This document shows, in pieces, positions 1 to 7,330 of a stretch of 12,298 bases of DNA (the first letter of the stretch is position 1; each line of letters begins with the position of its first letter). The translations under genes and the position numbers were made by a program. The notes beneath the pieces are model-generated. The model was not told where the DNA came from. It made no database searches and was given only the letters and a program-made list of their open reading frames with translations. The DNA is from Acidimicrobiaceae bacterium. Lineage in GTDB: Bacteria > Actinomycetota > Acidimicrobiia > Acidimicrobiales > UBA8190. The stretch lies in assembly GCA_003453695.1 (NCBI GenBank), contig DMNK01000064.1, positions 362-12,659 of the forward strand, in the 5' to 3' direction.

Positions 1-843
1 CGGCTTGCCGAACTGCCTGCGGTCGCGCACGTACTCCACGGCCGCGTCGAGGGCGCCCTGGGCGATGCCGACGGCCTGGGCGCCGATGATGGGACGGCTG
101 CGGTCGAGGGTGTGCATGGCGATGGTGAAGCCCTGGCCCTCGTCGCCGATGCGATTGGCGACCGGCACCCGGACGTCGTCGAGGACGATCTCCCCGGTGG
201 GGCTTCCCCGCAGTCCCATCTTGCTCTCGAGCTTGGCCACGCGGACTCCCCGGTCAGCCTCCACCAGGAAGCAGCTGATCCCACGGTGTCCTGCATCGGG
301 ATCGGTAGTGGCGAAGACGGTGTAGGTGTCGGAGATGCCGGCATTGGTGATCCAGTACTTCGAGCCCGACAGCACGTAACTGTCCCCGTCGCGCCGCGCC
401 CGGCAACGCATGGCCGCCACGTCGCTACCGGCATCGGCTTCGGACAGGCAGTAGCTTGCCTGCGCCTCGCCCGAGGCGACGCGCGGGACGTAGCGCTGCT
501 GCAGATCGTCCGACCCCCAGTTCATGATGGGGACCATCCCGAGCCGGGAGATGATCAAGGTGACGCTCGTCGATGCGCACACCCGAGCCAGCTCCTCGAC
601 CATGATCGCCTGGGACACGTGGTCCGCCCCCGCTCCGCCGTACTCGACGGGCAGGCCGAGCGCAGGCAGCTCCAGGTCGACGGCCGCCTTGAACCCTTCC
701 CACGGAAAGGCCGCCTCGGCATCGACGCGGCCCGCGTAGGGCGCGATGCGCTCCTCGGCCATCTGCCGCACGGCGGCCCGGAACTGCTCCTGGTCGTCGC
801 TGAGGGCGAACGCCGAGGCCTGGTGGGTGCTCTGCTGGACCAT
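1..843 (-). CDS. Acyl-CoA dehydrogenase, 3' part cut by window edge
   Basis: FAD-dependent acyl-CoA dehydrogenase, oxidising an acyl-CoA thioester at the alpha-beta carbons and passing electrons to ETF. The 281 codons inside the window start MVQQSTHQASAF and hold the N-terminal helical domain (about residues 12-125). The flavin-binding middle domain follows, with CLSEADAGSD and KYWITNAGISDTY. The start of the C-terminal domain, EYVRDRRQFGKP, lies at the very edge. The catalytic Glu of the last domain would be outside the window, so activity cannot be judged. Family members are about 380 residues long. The ATG shares one base with the stop of the upstream 171-residue gene (TGATG), so it is probably coupled to the leuB-ilvE-cimA transcript; no strong ribosome site is visible. 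The substrate is unknown. A branched short-chain acyl-CoA would fit the neighbours, but that is inference. Confidence 0.93.
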   Translation of the reverse strand, partial: MVQQSTHQASAFALSDDQEQFRAAVRQMAEERIAPYAGRVDAEAAFPWEGFKAAVDLELPALGLPVEYGGAGADHVSQAIMVEELARVCASTSVTLIISRLGMVPIMNWGSDDLQQRYVPRVASGEAQASYCLSEADAGSDVAAMRCRARRDGDSYVLSGSKYWITNAGISDTYTVFATTDPDAGHRGISCFLVEADRGVRVAKLESKMGLRGSPTGEIVLDDVRVPVANRIGDEGQGFTIAMHTLDRSRPIIGAQAVGIAQGALDAAVEYVRDRRQFGKP

Positions 844-1358
844 CAACTGAGGTTCACGAGCTCCTGCCACTGGCCGAGACGGGCGTGGACCTGTTCCGGG
901 GTCATCCGCAGAGTGGGCTCCGACACGGCATCGACGATCCGGCGGCGCTGCTCGTAGTGGTGGGAGGCCGCCCGGAACAGCGCGGTGCGCCACTCGAGCA
1001 GATCGTGGGGACCGTCGCCCAGAAAGCCGAACAGCGTCAGCGCCATCTCGACGTCGCGCGCCACGGGGGCCCGGCCGAAGATGGCGGCCCGGGCGCTGGC
1101 CACTTCGGCCGCGCCGGTGAGGGCGTCGTCGGCGGTGATGCCGGGGGCGAGCTGGAGGCGCTCCTCGAACAGACGCTGCGCGAGGAGAAGTGCATAGCCC
1201 TGATCGGGGCCGGGCACGCCCATGTCCTTGTCGCGAGGCTGTCCCGGAGCGCGCAGGTCTGCCACTCGATCCGCCTTCCACGGCAAGGGCGTGCGCAGTC
1301 GGTAGGCGGGGCGGACCTGGTCGGCCTCGACGATGGGGACGTAGCTGGGCTGGGTCAT
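843..1358 (-). CDS. Uncharacterised 171-residue protein in the cimA operon
   Basis: I cannot assign this protein to a named family. It begins MTQPSYVPIVEADQVRP, has a Pro/Arg-rich N-terminal 50 residues, then a mostly helical-looking body (about 55-170) containing FGRAPVARDVEMALTLFGFL and HHYEQRRRIVDAV. There is no signal peptide, membrane segment or recognisable catalytic motif, so it is probably a soluble cytoplasmic protein. Its ATG overlaps the cimA stop by four bases (ATGA), and its own stop shares a base with the acyl-CoA dehydrogenase start. This tight coupling on both sides, with coding-like third-position GC, supports a real gene. An SD-like AGAGGAG precedes the start by 2 bases and is part of the repeated DNA in the cimA tail. 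The context suggests a role with the acyl-CoA dehydrogenase or BCAA metabolism, which is inference only. Confidence 0.85.
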   Translation of the reverse strand: MTQPSYVPIVEADQVRPAYRLRTPLPWKADRVADLRAPGQPRDKDMGVPGPDQGYALLLAQRLFEERLQLAPGITADDALTGAAEVASARAAIFGRAPVARDVEMALTLFGFLGDGPHDLLEWRTALFRAASHHYEQRRRIVDAVSEPTLRMTPEQVHARLGQWQELVNLS

Positions 1359-3127
1359 CGCTCCTCTGTGCGGGCCGCCTCTGTGCGGGCCGCCTCTGTA
1401 GGGGCTGCCACTGTGGGGGCAGCATCTGTAGGGGTCGCCCTGCGGTCAGGACGGGGGGCAGCCGGCCGGCCGAAGGACCTGCTGCGCAGCAGACCGTAGA
1501 CGATCGAGTCGAAGAGGGCCTGCCAGGACGCCTCGATGACGTTCTCCGAAACACCGATGGTGGTCCACACGACCTCGCCGTCGGTGGTGTCGATGAGGAC
1601 CCGGGTCACCGCCGCCGTGCCCGTGCCGGTGTCGAGCACCCGCACGCGGTAGTCCACGAGGTGGATCCCGGACAGCTCGGGGAAGTGCGGACCGATGGCC
1701 GAGCGCAGGGCCGAGTCCAGTGCGTTCACCGGGCCGTTGCCCTCGGCGACGGCCAGGATGCGGTGGTCGCCGATGCGGACCTTCACGGTGGCCTCCGTGA
1801 GGTGCTGTCGGTCGTGGTCGGCGATGACCCGGAACGACTCGAGCTCGAAGTAGTCAGGCTCCCAGCCCGTGGCCCGCCGCAGCAGGAGCTCGAGCGAGCC
1901 GTCAGCCACCTCGAAGTGGTATCCGCGGTGCTCGAGGACTTTGAGGGTGTCGAGCACCGCCCCGAGGGCCTCGGAGTCGAGCTCCAGCCCCAGCTCCTCG
2001 GCCTTGAGGGCCAAGGTCGAGCGACCCGCCATCTCGGACACGACGAAGCGGGTGCCGTTTCCGACGAGGTCGGGGGCGATGTGCTCGTAGGCATCTCGCC
2101 TGCGGGCGATGGCGCTCGTGTGCAGGCCCGCCTTGTGGGCGAAGGCGGCCGCCCCCACATAGGGCTGCTGGGGGTTGGGCGCCGTGTTCACCAGCTCGGC
2201 GATGTGGTGCGACACGGGCGTGATGCGCTCGAGACGGTCTTCCGGGATGGTGCGGACCCGGAGCTTGAGCGACAGGTTGGGGATGGCAGCCGACAGGTCG
2301 GCGTTGCCCGTGCGCTCGCCGTAGCCGTTTATGCACCCCTGCACGTGGGTGGCACCCGCCCGCACGGCGGCGATCGAGTTGGCCACGGCGCAGCCCGAGT
2401 CGTTGTGGAAGTGCACCCCGACCTGCGTGTCGAAGCCAGCCACCATCTCGGCCACGATGTGCTCAACGTCGTGGGGCAGCGTCCCTCCGTTCGTGTCACA
2501 CAGCACAAGCGTGTCCGCCCCGGCCTCGGCCGCAGCCCGCAACACGGACACCGAGAACCCCGGATCCTCGGCGTAGCCGTCGAAGAAGTGCTCGGCGTCG
2601 AAGAAGACCCGCAGGTCGTGGTGGCGCAGGAAGGCCACCGAGTCGTGCGCCATGGCCAGTGCCTCGTCCTTCGACGTGCGCAGCGCCTCGCTCACGTGCA
2701 GCGCCGAGGCCTTGGCCACGATGCACACCGCCTCGGTGTTGGCCTTGACCAAGTGTCGAAGGACCTCGTCGTCCTCGGCCTTGACGCCGGCCCGGCGGGT
2801 GGAGCCGAAGGCCACCAGCGTGGCGGTGCCCAGCCGGAGCTCAGCCGGTGCCCGGGCGAAGAACTCGGCGTCTTTCGGGTTGGCCCCCGGCCAGCCGCCC
2901 TCGATGAAGGCGACGCCCAGGTGGTCGAGCTGCTCGGCCACCCGCAGCTTGTCGTCGACCGTCAGTGACAGGCCTTCCTGCTGCGATCCGTCTCGCAGGG
3001 TGGTGTCGAAGATGTCGACCGCCTCGGGAAGGACGGGGAGGTCGTGGGAATGGCTGGCCTGTCGGTGGCGGTGGGCTCCGGCGCCGCGCTGGGCTGCCGC
3101 CCCGGCAGGCACCTGATCAGGAGACAT
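1355..3127 (-). CDS. cimA: (R)-citramalate synthase
   Basis: Condenses pyruvate and acetyl-CoA to citramalate, the first step of the threonine-independent route to isoleucine. The product is then processed by LeuCD and LeuB to 2-oxobutyrate. The HMGL/DRE-TIM barrel spans about residues 37-310. It shows DIFDTTLRDGSQQEG (R45, D46), FFDAEHFFDGY (175-185), DTNGG (211-215) and the metal-binding HFHND (H239, H241). A C-terminal LeuA-dimer-type regulatory domain (about 425-560) contains AEGNGPVNALDSALR. The Glu-His-Phe-Phe stretch and overall layout fit CimA rather than 2-isopropylmalate synthase. At 590 residues it is longer than usual, because of an unaligned 35-residue N-terminus and a repetitive tail of [PR]T[EDV]AA units. 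The ATG at 3127 overlaps the ilvE stop by 11 bases; an in-frame GTG at 3112 is the only close alternative. Homocitrate synthase or LeuA is unlikely. Confidence 0.95.
   Translation of the reverse strand: MSPDQVPAGAAAQRGAGAHRHRQASHSHDLPVLPEAVDIFDTTLRDGSQQEGLSLTVDDKLRVAEQLDHLGVAFIEGGWPGANPKDAEFFARAPAELRLGTATLVAFGSTRRAGVKAEDDEVLRHLVKANTEAVCIVAKASALHVSEALRTSKDEALAMAHDSVAFLRHHDLRVFFDAEHFFDGYAEDPGFSVSVLRAAAEAGADTLVLCDTNGGTLPHDVEHIVAEMVAGFDTQVGVHFHNDSGCAVANSIAAVRAGATHVQGCINGYGERTGNADLSAAIPNLSLKLRVRTIPEDRLERITPVSHHIAELVNTAPNPQQPYVGAAAFAHKAGLHTSAIARRRDAYEHIAPDLVGNGTRFVVSEMAGRSTLALKAEELGLELDSEALGAVLDTLKVLEHRGYHFEVADGSLELLLRRATGWEPDYFELESFRVIADHDRQHLTEATVKVRIGDHRILAVAEGNGPVNALDSALRSAIGPHFPELSGIHLVDYRVRVLDTGTGTAAVTRVLIDTTDGEVVWTTIGVSENVIEASWQALFDSIVYGLLRSRSFGRPAAPRPDRRATPTDAAPTVAAPTEAARTEAARTEER
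1363..1437. repeat. Five tandem 15-base units in the cimA 3' end
   Basis: Units start at 1363, 1378, 1393, 1408 and 1423. The first two are identical (cctctgtgcgggccg); the others have diverged. Read in the cimA frame they give the five-residue repeat [PR]T[EDV]AA at the extreme C-terminus. On the minus strand three units carry AGAGG, an SD-like motif, just upstream of the next gene's start. Confidence 0.9.
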
Positions 3128-4046
3128 GCTCCAACCAGTCCTTGTACTTGTCGACCTGTCCGCGCACGGCGGCGAAGTACGTCTCTTGCACCTTCGTGGT
3201 CACCGGGCCGGGGCGGCCGGTTCCCACCGGTCGGTCGTCCACCTCGCGGATGGGCACCACCTCTGCGGCGGTACCGGTGAGGAACGCCTCGTCCGCGAGG
3301 TACAGGTCGCTGCGGATGAGCGCCTCATGGGTGACTTCGTAGCCGAGGTCGGCGGCGATCGTCTCCACCGACATCTGGGTGATGCCGGCCAGGGCGCCCG
3401 ACTCCGAGGTGGGTGGGCTCACGATGCGGTTACCCCGTACCACGAAGACGTTCTCCCCGGTGCACTCCGACACCCGTCCGTCGGGGGCGAGAAGGAGCGC
3501 CTCGTCGTAGCCCGCCTTCAAGGCCTCGACCTTGGCCAACGACGAGTTCAGGTACATGCCCGTGCTCTTGGCGGCGGTGGGAACGGCATTGGGGTCGTGT
3601 CGCTGCCACGACGACACCTTGAGCCTGATTCCGTTGCGGATGCCCTCGTCACCGAGGTACGTGCCCCACGACCAGGCGGCGACCGCCACCCGGACCCGGC
3701 ACGGCAGGGGGTTGAGCCCCATCTCGCCGTCACCGAGGAACACGATGGGACGGATGTAGCAGCCGTCGTGCAATTCGTTGACACGCACGACCTCCTTGCT
3801 CGCCTCCACCAACTCGGCAGGCGAGAAGGGCACGTCGATCATGAGGATCTTGGCCGAGGCGAACAGGCGCGTGATGTGGTCGGTGAGGCGGAACACGGCC
3901 ACTCCGGAGGACGTCCTGTAGGCGCGGATCCCCTCGAACACGCCGGAGCCGTAGTGCAGGGAATGGGTGAGGACGTGCACGTTGGCGTCGCCCCAATCGA
4001 CGAGCTCGCCGTCGAACCAGATCTTCTCGGTCGGGGTGATGGGCAC
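3117..4046 (-). CDS. ilvE: Branched-chain amino acid aminotransferase
   Basis: PLP-dependent class IV (fold type IV) aminotransferase that interconverts Leu, Ile and Val with their 2-oxo acids, using glutamate/2-oxoglutarate. At 309 residues it matches the usual IlvE length. Visible features are HSLHYGSGVFEGIRAY (28-43), the PLP-binding Lys160 in TAAKSTGMYLNSSLAK, SECTGENVFVV with E194, GITQMSV (221-227), and LTGTAAEVVPI (256-266), which binds the cofactor phosphate. The start is GTG at 4046, one base after the leuB stop. It is supported by AGAAAGG seven bases upstream (4054-4060). It sits between leuB and cimA in one transcript, supplying the last step for all three BCAAs. D-amino-acid transaminase or aminodeoxychorismate lyase are relatives, but the motifs and context favour IlvE. 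Confidence 0.95.
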   Translation of the reverse strand: MPITPTEKIWFDGELVDWGDANVHVLTHSLHYGSGVFEGIRAYRTSSGVAVFRLTDHITRLFASAKILMIDVPFSPAELVEASKEVVRVNELHDGCYIRPIVFLGDGEMGLNPLPCRVRVAVAAWSWGTYLGDEGIRNGIRLKVSSWQRHDPNAVPTAAKSTGMYLNSSLAKVEALKAGYDEALLLAPDGRVSECTGENVFVVRGNRIVSPPTSESGALAGITQMSVETIAADLGYEVTHEALIRSDLYLADEAFLTGTAAEVVPIREVDDRPVGTGRPGPVTTKVQETYFAAVRGQVDKYKDWLEHVS

Positions 4047-4047
4047 G

Positions 4048-5082
4048 TCAGAGCCTTTCTGCGATGGCGTCGCCGACCTGAGCCGTCGACTGATAGGGGG
4101 TGGTGGGGTCGTGCTGGGCGACGTAACCGGACACCGCTTTGTCGATGCGCTCGGCGGCGTCGGCCTCGCCCAGGTGCTCGAGCATGAGCGCGGCCGAGCG
4201 GATCGCCGCCACCGGGTTGGCCCTGCCGGTGCCGGCGATGTCGTGGGCTGCGCCGTGCACGGGCTCGAACAGCGATGGTCCGGTGCGGGCCGGATTCAGG
4301 TTGGCCGACGCGGCGAACCCGATCCCCCCGGACACGGCGCCGGCCAAGTCGGTGAGGATGTCGCCGAAGAGGTTGTCCGTGAGGATCACGTCGTAACGGC
4401 CCGGCTGCTCAACCATGTATATGCACGCTGCGTCCACATGGTTGTAGTCCCATCCGACATCGGGGAACTCTGCGCTGACCTCTTGCACCGTGCGCTGCCA
4501 GAGGTCGCCGGCGAAGGTGAGCACGTTGGTCTTGTGCACCAAGGTGAGCTGGCGACGCTGGCGCCGGCCAGCGAACTCGAAGGCGAAGCGAGCGCAGCGC
4601 TCGACCCCCATGCGCGTGTTCACCGACCCTTGGGTCGCCACCTCGTGCGCCGTGCCCTTCCTCAGGAACCCGCCCTCACCGGCGTAGGCACCCTCGGTGT
4701 TCTCCCGAACCACCACGAAGTCGGCGTCTGGAGCCGGGGCGCCGGGCACCCCGGTGAAGGGCCGGAGGTTGACGTACAGGTCCAACTCGAAGCGCAACCG
4801 CAGCAGCAGTCCTCGTTCGAGCAGCCCCGGTGGGACGTCGCTCGATCCGACCGGCGGGCCCACGGCGCCGAGCAGCACGGCGGCAAAGCCACGGAGCTCG
4901 TCCAGCACCGGATCGGGCAGGACCTCACCCGTGCGCAGGTAGCGAGAGGCCCCCAGGTCGAAGGGGGTGGTGTCGAGAGAGACGCCGGTGGCCGAGACGA
5001 CCTTCAAGGCCTCGCCGAGCACCTCCGGCCCGATCCCGTCGCCACCGATGACGGCCACCCGGTGGCTCTTCGCTGGACTCAC
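4048..5082 (-). CDS. leuB: 3-isopropylmalate dehydrogenase
   Basis: NAD-dependent oxidative decarboxylation of 3-isopropylmalate in leucine synthesis. LeuB enzymes also convert 3-methylmalate to 2-oxobutyrate in the citramalate route, which fits its transcription with cimA. At 344 residues it is typical for the isocitrate/isopropylmalate dehydrogenase family. It shows GDGIGPE (14-20), [15 protein letters not shown] with substrate arginines (94-108), [14 protein letters not shown] (125-138, R126, Y133), VHKTNVL (K184), and D217, D241 and D245 for the divalent metal in [12 protein letters not shown]. It also shows the NAD site [14 protein letters not shown] (273-286). The GTG start at 5082 is fixed by GGGAGGAG seven bases upstream. 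It is the first enzyme gene after the leader and terminator at 5131-5226, so its expression is probably attenuated. Tartrate dehydrogenase is a relative but less likely here. Confidence 0.95.
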   Translation of the reverse strand: MSPAKSHRVAVIGGDGIGPEVLGEALKVVSATGVSLDTTPFDLGASRYLRTGEVLPDPVLDELRGFAAVLLGAVGPPVGSSDVPPGLLERGLLLRLRFELDLYVNLRPFTGVPGAPAPDADFVVVRENTEGAYAGEGGFLRKGTAHEVATQGSVNTRMGVERCARFAFEFAGRRQRRQLTLVHKTNVLTFAGDLWQRTVQEVSAEFPDVGWDYNHVDAACIYMVEQPGRYDVILTDNLFGDILTDLAGAVSGGIGFAASANLNPARTGPSLFEPVHGAAHDIAGTGRANPVAAIRSAALMLEHLGEADAAERIDKAVSGYVAQHDPTTPYQSTAQVGDAIAERL

Positions 5083-5089
5083 GCCTCCA

Positions 5090-5097
5090 CTCCTCCC
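5090..5097 (-). promoter_or_regulatory. Ribosome-binding site of leuB
   Basis: GGGAGGAG on the minus strand, seven bases before GTG 5082. It is the strongest SD sequence in this operon and fixes the leuB start. It lies after the leader terminator, so leuB can be translated independently of the leader peptide. Confidence 0.8.
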
Positions 5098-5130
5098 TTC
5101 GGGGCTCCTACGCCTGTTTCGACGGAAATG

Positions 5131-5155
5131 AAAAACCGCCCACCGAGGTGGACGG
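5131..5155 (-). terminator. Intrinsic terminator in the leuB leader (attenuator)
   Basis: On the minus strand CCGTCCAC and GTGGGCGG form an 8-pair stem (one T-G pair) around the tetraloop CTCG, followed directly by TTTTT. It lies about 50 bases before the leuB start and after a BCAA-rich leader peptide, the position expected of a transcription attenuator. It is not at the end of any minus-strand gene. Confidence 0.82.
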
Positions 5156-5161
5156 TCGACG

Positions 5162-5189
5162 AGGCGCGCACCGGCTGCGGTGCGCGCCT
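5162..5189 (-). promoter_or_regulatory. Perfect 12-bp leader hairpin before leuB terminator
   Basis: AGGCGCGCACCG and CGGTGCGCGCCT are exact inverse complements with a 4-base loop. The 5' arm begins inside the TAG stop codon of the leader peptide, and the 3' end is six bases from the terminator stem. The placement fits a pause or anti-antiterminator hairpin (1:2) that a ribosome reaching the stop, or stalled on the codons just before it, would disturb. Confidence 0.75.
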
Positions 5190-5226
5190 AGGCAATGACG
5201 ATTACCTGAGTCAGAGGTCTCGACAT
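5188..5226 (-). CDS. BCAA leader peptide [12 protein letters not shown] before leuB
   Basis: A 12-codon reading frame ATG...TAG giving [12 protein letters not shown]. Five of its residues are Leu, Val or Ile, with a Val-Ile-Val-Ile run four codons from the end. Several codons (GTA, ATT, CTG beside AGA, CCT, ACT) are less GC-rich than those in the neighbouring enzyme genes. There is no SD, but a promoter-like pair places the transcript start within a few bases of the ATG, so translation would be leaderless or nearly so. The stop codon overlaps a perfect hairpin, and an intrinsic terminator follows. The function inferred is sensing of charged Val/Ile (perhaps Leu) tRNA to control leuB-ilvE-cimA. 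The peptide itself probably has no other role. Confidence 0.72.
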   Translation of the reverse strand: MSRPLTQVIVIA

Positions 5227-5235
5227 CGGACAACC

Positions 5236-5264
5236 ATTCTCGCCTGGGCATTCGTGCACGTCAA
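5236..5264 (-). promoter_or_regulatory. Predicted promoter of the leader-leuB-ilvE-cimA operon
   Basis: Minus-strand TTGACG (5259-5264) and GAGAAT (5236-5241) are separated by 17 bases, matching a sigma70/SigA-type consensus at 5/6 and 4/6. The expected start of transcription is within about three bases of the leader-peptide ATG at 5226. Confidence 0.6.
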
Positions 5265-5336
5265 CCATGGCAGCGGCGTGGGAGGACGGGCGGCCGCCGC
5301 GCCCCGTGCCCCTCCGGAGCCGGTGGGGACAGCCGG

Positions 5337-5342
5337 TAGCCT
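5337..5342 (+). promoter_or_regulatory. Possible leaderless -10 element for greA
   Basis: TAGCCT fits the TANNNT pattern of actinobacterial -10 elements and ends six bases before the greA GTG at 5349, so the transcript could begin at the start codon. No -35 match is visible at the usual distance, and greA has no good SD. This is weak evidence on its own. Confidence 0.35.
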
Positions 5343-5348
5343 TTGGGC

Positions 5349-5840
5349 GTGACCGAGGACGCCACGCACCTCACGCGTGCCACCTACGAACGCCTCCAGA
5401 CCGAGCTCGAGGACCTCACCACGAGGGGACGGGTGGAGATCGCCCGGGCCATCGAAGCGGCCCGGGCCCTCGGAGACCTGTCCGAGAACGGCGACTACCA
5501 CGCCGCCAAGGACACCCAGGGGAAGATGGAGGCCCGCATCCGCCAGCTCCAGGCCACGCTGTCCCGGGCCCAGGTGGTGGAGGAAGGGACGAGGTCGGCC
5601 CCGGGCACGGTGGCGGCCGGGTCGGTAGTGGCCATCCGCTACGAGGGCGACGACGACGTCGAGCGGTTCCTCGTTGGCTCGATCGAGGAGCGCCACGACG
5701 AGTTGAACGTGGTCTCCCCGGGGTCGCCCCTGGGCCAGGCGCTCCTCGGCCGCAGCTCGGGTGCCACGGTGGAGTTCGAGGCGCCCGGCGGCAAGCTGCG
5801 GGTGGAGATCGTCGAGGTGTCGGGCCAGGGGTCGGGGTGA
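5349..5840 (+). CDS. greA: Transcription elongation factor GreA
   Basis: Binds in the RNA polymerase secondary channel and stimulates cleavage of backtracked transcripts. The 163 residues are the usual size. The N-terminal coiled coil (about 8-75) carries the acidic tip in [14 protein letters not shown] (D43, E46, D49). The C-terminal FKBP-like domain (about 85-158) has the signature [21 protein letters not shown] 5349 is chosen because it gives the standard N-terminus [19 protein letters not shown] 5343 would add two residues. There is little SD, but a TANNNT element six bases upstream suggests leaderless expression. The last four bases overlap the leuC start (GTGA), so it is coupled to leuCD, an unusual partner for greA. 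It is divergent from the leuB leader. Confidence 0.95.
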   Translation: MTEDATHLTRATYERLQTELEDLTTRGRVEIARAIEAARALGDLSENGDYHAAKDTQGKMEARIRQLQATLSRAQVVEEGTRSAPGTVAAGSVVAIRYEGDDDVERFLVGSIEERHDELNVVSPGSPLGQALLGRSSGATVEFEAPGGKLRVEIVEVSGQGSG

Positions 5841-7330
5841 GCCGCACCGCGGCCGGGCCCCGCACCCGCACCGAGCAGGGCACCGGCACCGGGGAGGGCA
5901 CGGAGCCTCGCAATCTCAGCGAGCCCCGCACCCTCAGCGAGAAGGTGTGGGACCGCCACGTGGTGCGTCACGCCGTCGGCGAGCCGGACCTGCTCTTCGT
6001 CGACCTGCACCTCGTGCACGAGGTGACGTCTCCGCAGGCCTTCGACGGCTTGCGCCTGTCCGGGCGCCGGGTCCGTCACCCCGAGCTCACCGTCGCCACC
6101 GCCGACCACAACGTGCCGACCACCGGTATGGACAAGCCGCTGTCCGACCCCATCTCGGCACGTCAGCTCGAGGTCCTCGCCGCCAACTGCGCCGCGTTCG
6201 GGATCACCTGCTACCCGATGGGACATGCCAATCAGGGCATCGTCCACATCATCGGGCCGGAGCTCGGCCTCACCCTTCCCGGCATGACGGTGGTGTGCGG
6301 CGACAGCCACACCTCGACCCATGGCGCCTTTGGCGCCCTCGCCTTCGGGATCGGGACGTCGGAGGTGGAGCACGTGCTCGCCACCCAGACCCTGCCGCAG
6401 GCCCGCCCTGCCACCATGGCCATCGAGATCGAGGGCGCGCTCCCGCTCGGCTGCACGGCCAAGGACCTCGTCCTCCACATCATCGGCAGGATCGGGACCG
6501 GCGGCGGGATCGGTCACGTCATCGAGTACCGAGGCGAGGCCGTCCGGAGCCTGTCGATGGAAGGCCGGATGACCGTCTGCAACATGTCGATCGAGGCGGG
6601 CGCCCGCGCTGGGATGGTGGCCCCCGACGACACCACGTTGGCCTACCTGGAGGGCCGGCCCCATGCGCCGAAGGGCCGGGCCTGGGACACGGCGCTCGAC
6701 GACTGGGCCCGGCTCGTGACCGACGAGGACGCATCGTTCGACAAGGTGGTCCACATCGACGTCTCGAGGTTGCGGCCACATGTCACCTGGGGCACCAATC
6801 CCGGGCACGTAGTGAGCATCGAAGGGTCGGTCCCCTCCCCCGACGAGATGGCCGAGCCCGCCGAACGGGAAGCGGCCGAGCGGGCGCTCAAGTACATGGG
6901 CTTGCGAGCCGGCACGCCCATGCGCGACGTCGCCGTGGACACGGTGTTCATCGGGTCGTGCACCAACTCCCGTATCGAGGACCTCCGCGAGGCTGCCGCG
7001 GTGCTTGAAGGACGACGGGTGCGAGCCGGGTTACGGGCGCTGGTCGTACCGGGGTCGCACCGGGTCAAGGCGGAAGCCGAGGCCGAAGGGATCGACAAGG
7101 TGTTCGAGGCCGCCGGTTTCGAGTGGCGCGAGCCCGGATGCTCGATGTGCCTGGCCATGAACCCCGACAAGCTCGCCCCCGGCGAGCGCTGCGCGTCGAC
7201 GTCCAACCGCAACTTCGAGGGTCGCCAGGGCCGGGGTGGTCGGACCCACCTCGTATCGCCGGCGGTCGCCGCCGCCACCGCCGTCGCAGGTCACCTCGCC
7301 ACCCCGCAGGACCTGGAGGGCGGATCGTGA
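5837..7330 (+). CDS. leuC: 3-isopropylmalate dehydratase, large subunit
   Basis: With LeuD it forms the [4Fe-4S] isopropylmalate isomerase. The same dimer can isomerise citramalate to 3-methylmalate for the CimA route. The aconitase-type signatures are [20 protein letters not shown] (154-173), [16 protein letters not shown] (371-386), and [11 protein letters not shown] (434-444). The cluster ligands are C375, C435 and C438. At 497 residues it is about 25-30 longer than usual. Conserved sequence begins at [11 protein letters not shown] (33-43), so residues 1-32 (Thr/Gly/Arg-rich, with a duplicated LSEP segment) are extra. GTG 5837 overlaps the greA stop as GTGA, with AGGGG five bases upstream, and I see no in-frame start closer to the conserved region. 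leuD follows with another 4-base overlap. Confidence 0.96.
   Translation: MSRTAAGPRTRTEQGTGTGEGTEPRNLSEPRTLSEKVWDRHVVRHAVGEPDLLFVDLHLVHEVTSPQAFDGLRLSGRRVRHPELTVATADHNVPTTGMDKPLSDPISARQLEVLAANCAAFGITCYPMGHANQGIVHIIGPELGLTLPGMTVVCGDSHTSTHGAFGALAFGIGTSEVEHVLATQTLPQARPATMAIEIEGALPLGCTAKDLVLHIIGRIGTGGGIGHVIEYRGEAVRSLSMEGRMTVCNMSIEAGARAGMVAPDDTTLAYLEGRPHAPKGRAWDTALDDWARLVTDEDASFDKVVHIDVSRLRPHVTWGTNPGHVVSIEGSVPSPDEMAEPAEREAAERALKYMGLRAGTPMRDVAVDTVFIGSCTNSRIEDLREAAAVLEGRRVRAGLRALVVPGSHRVKAEAEAEGIDKVFEAAGFEWREPGCSMCLAMNPDKLAPGERCASTSNRNFEGRQGRGGRTHLVSPAVAAATAVAGHLATPQDLEGGS
5909..5944. repeat. Two 18-base tandem units in the leuC 5' end
   Basis: Units 5909-5926 and 5927-5944 are near-identical and in frame, encoding RNLSEP and RTLSEK. 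They lie exactly where the extra N-terminal segment joins the conserved LeuC fold, so the extension probably grew by local duplication. Confidence 0.7.

Noticed and set aside
1190..2968. Long plus-strand frame (592 codons) opposite cimA
   Set aside because: It lies entirely antisense to cimA, which has clear family motifs; long open antisense frames are expected at this GC content, and its translation resembles no known fold.
5211..5237. Alternative leader frame MVVRCRDL on the minus strand
   Set aside because: Its ATG lies within or next to the predicted -10 element, so it would not be transcribed, and it lacks the codon run next to the hairpin.
5267..5836. Upstream extension of leuC to give 687 residues
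   Set aside because: It would run through greA in another frame; the LeuC family is about 470 residues and the GTGA overlap at 5837 is a normal coupled start.
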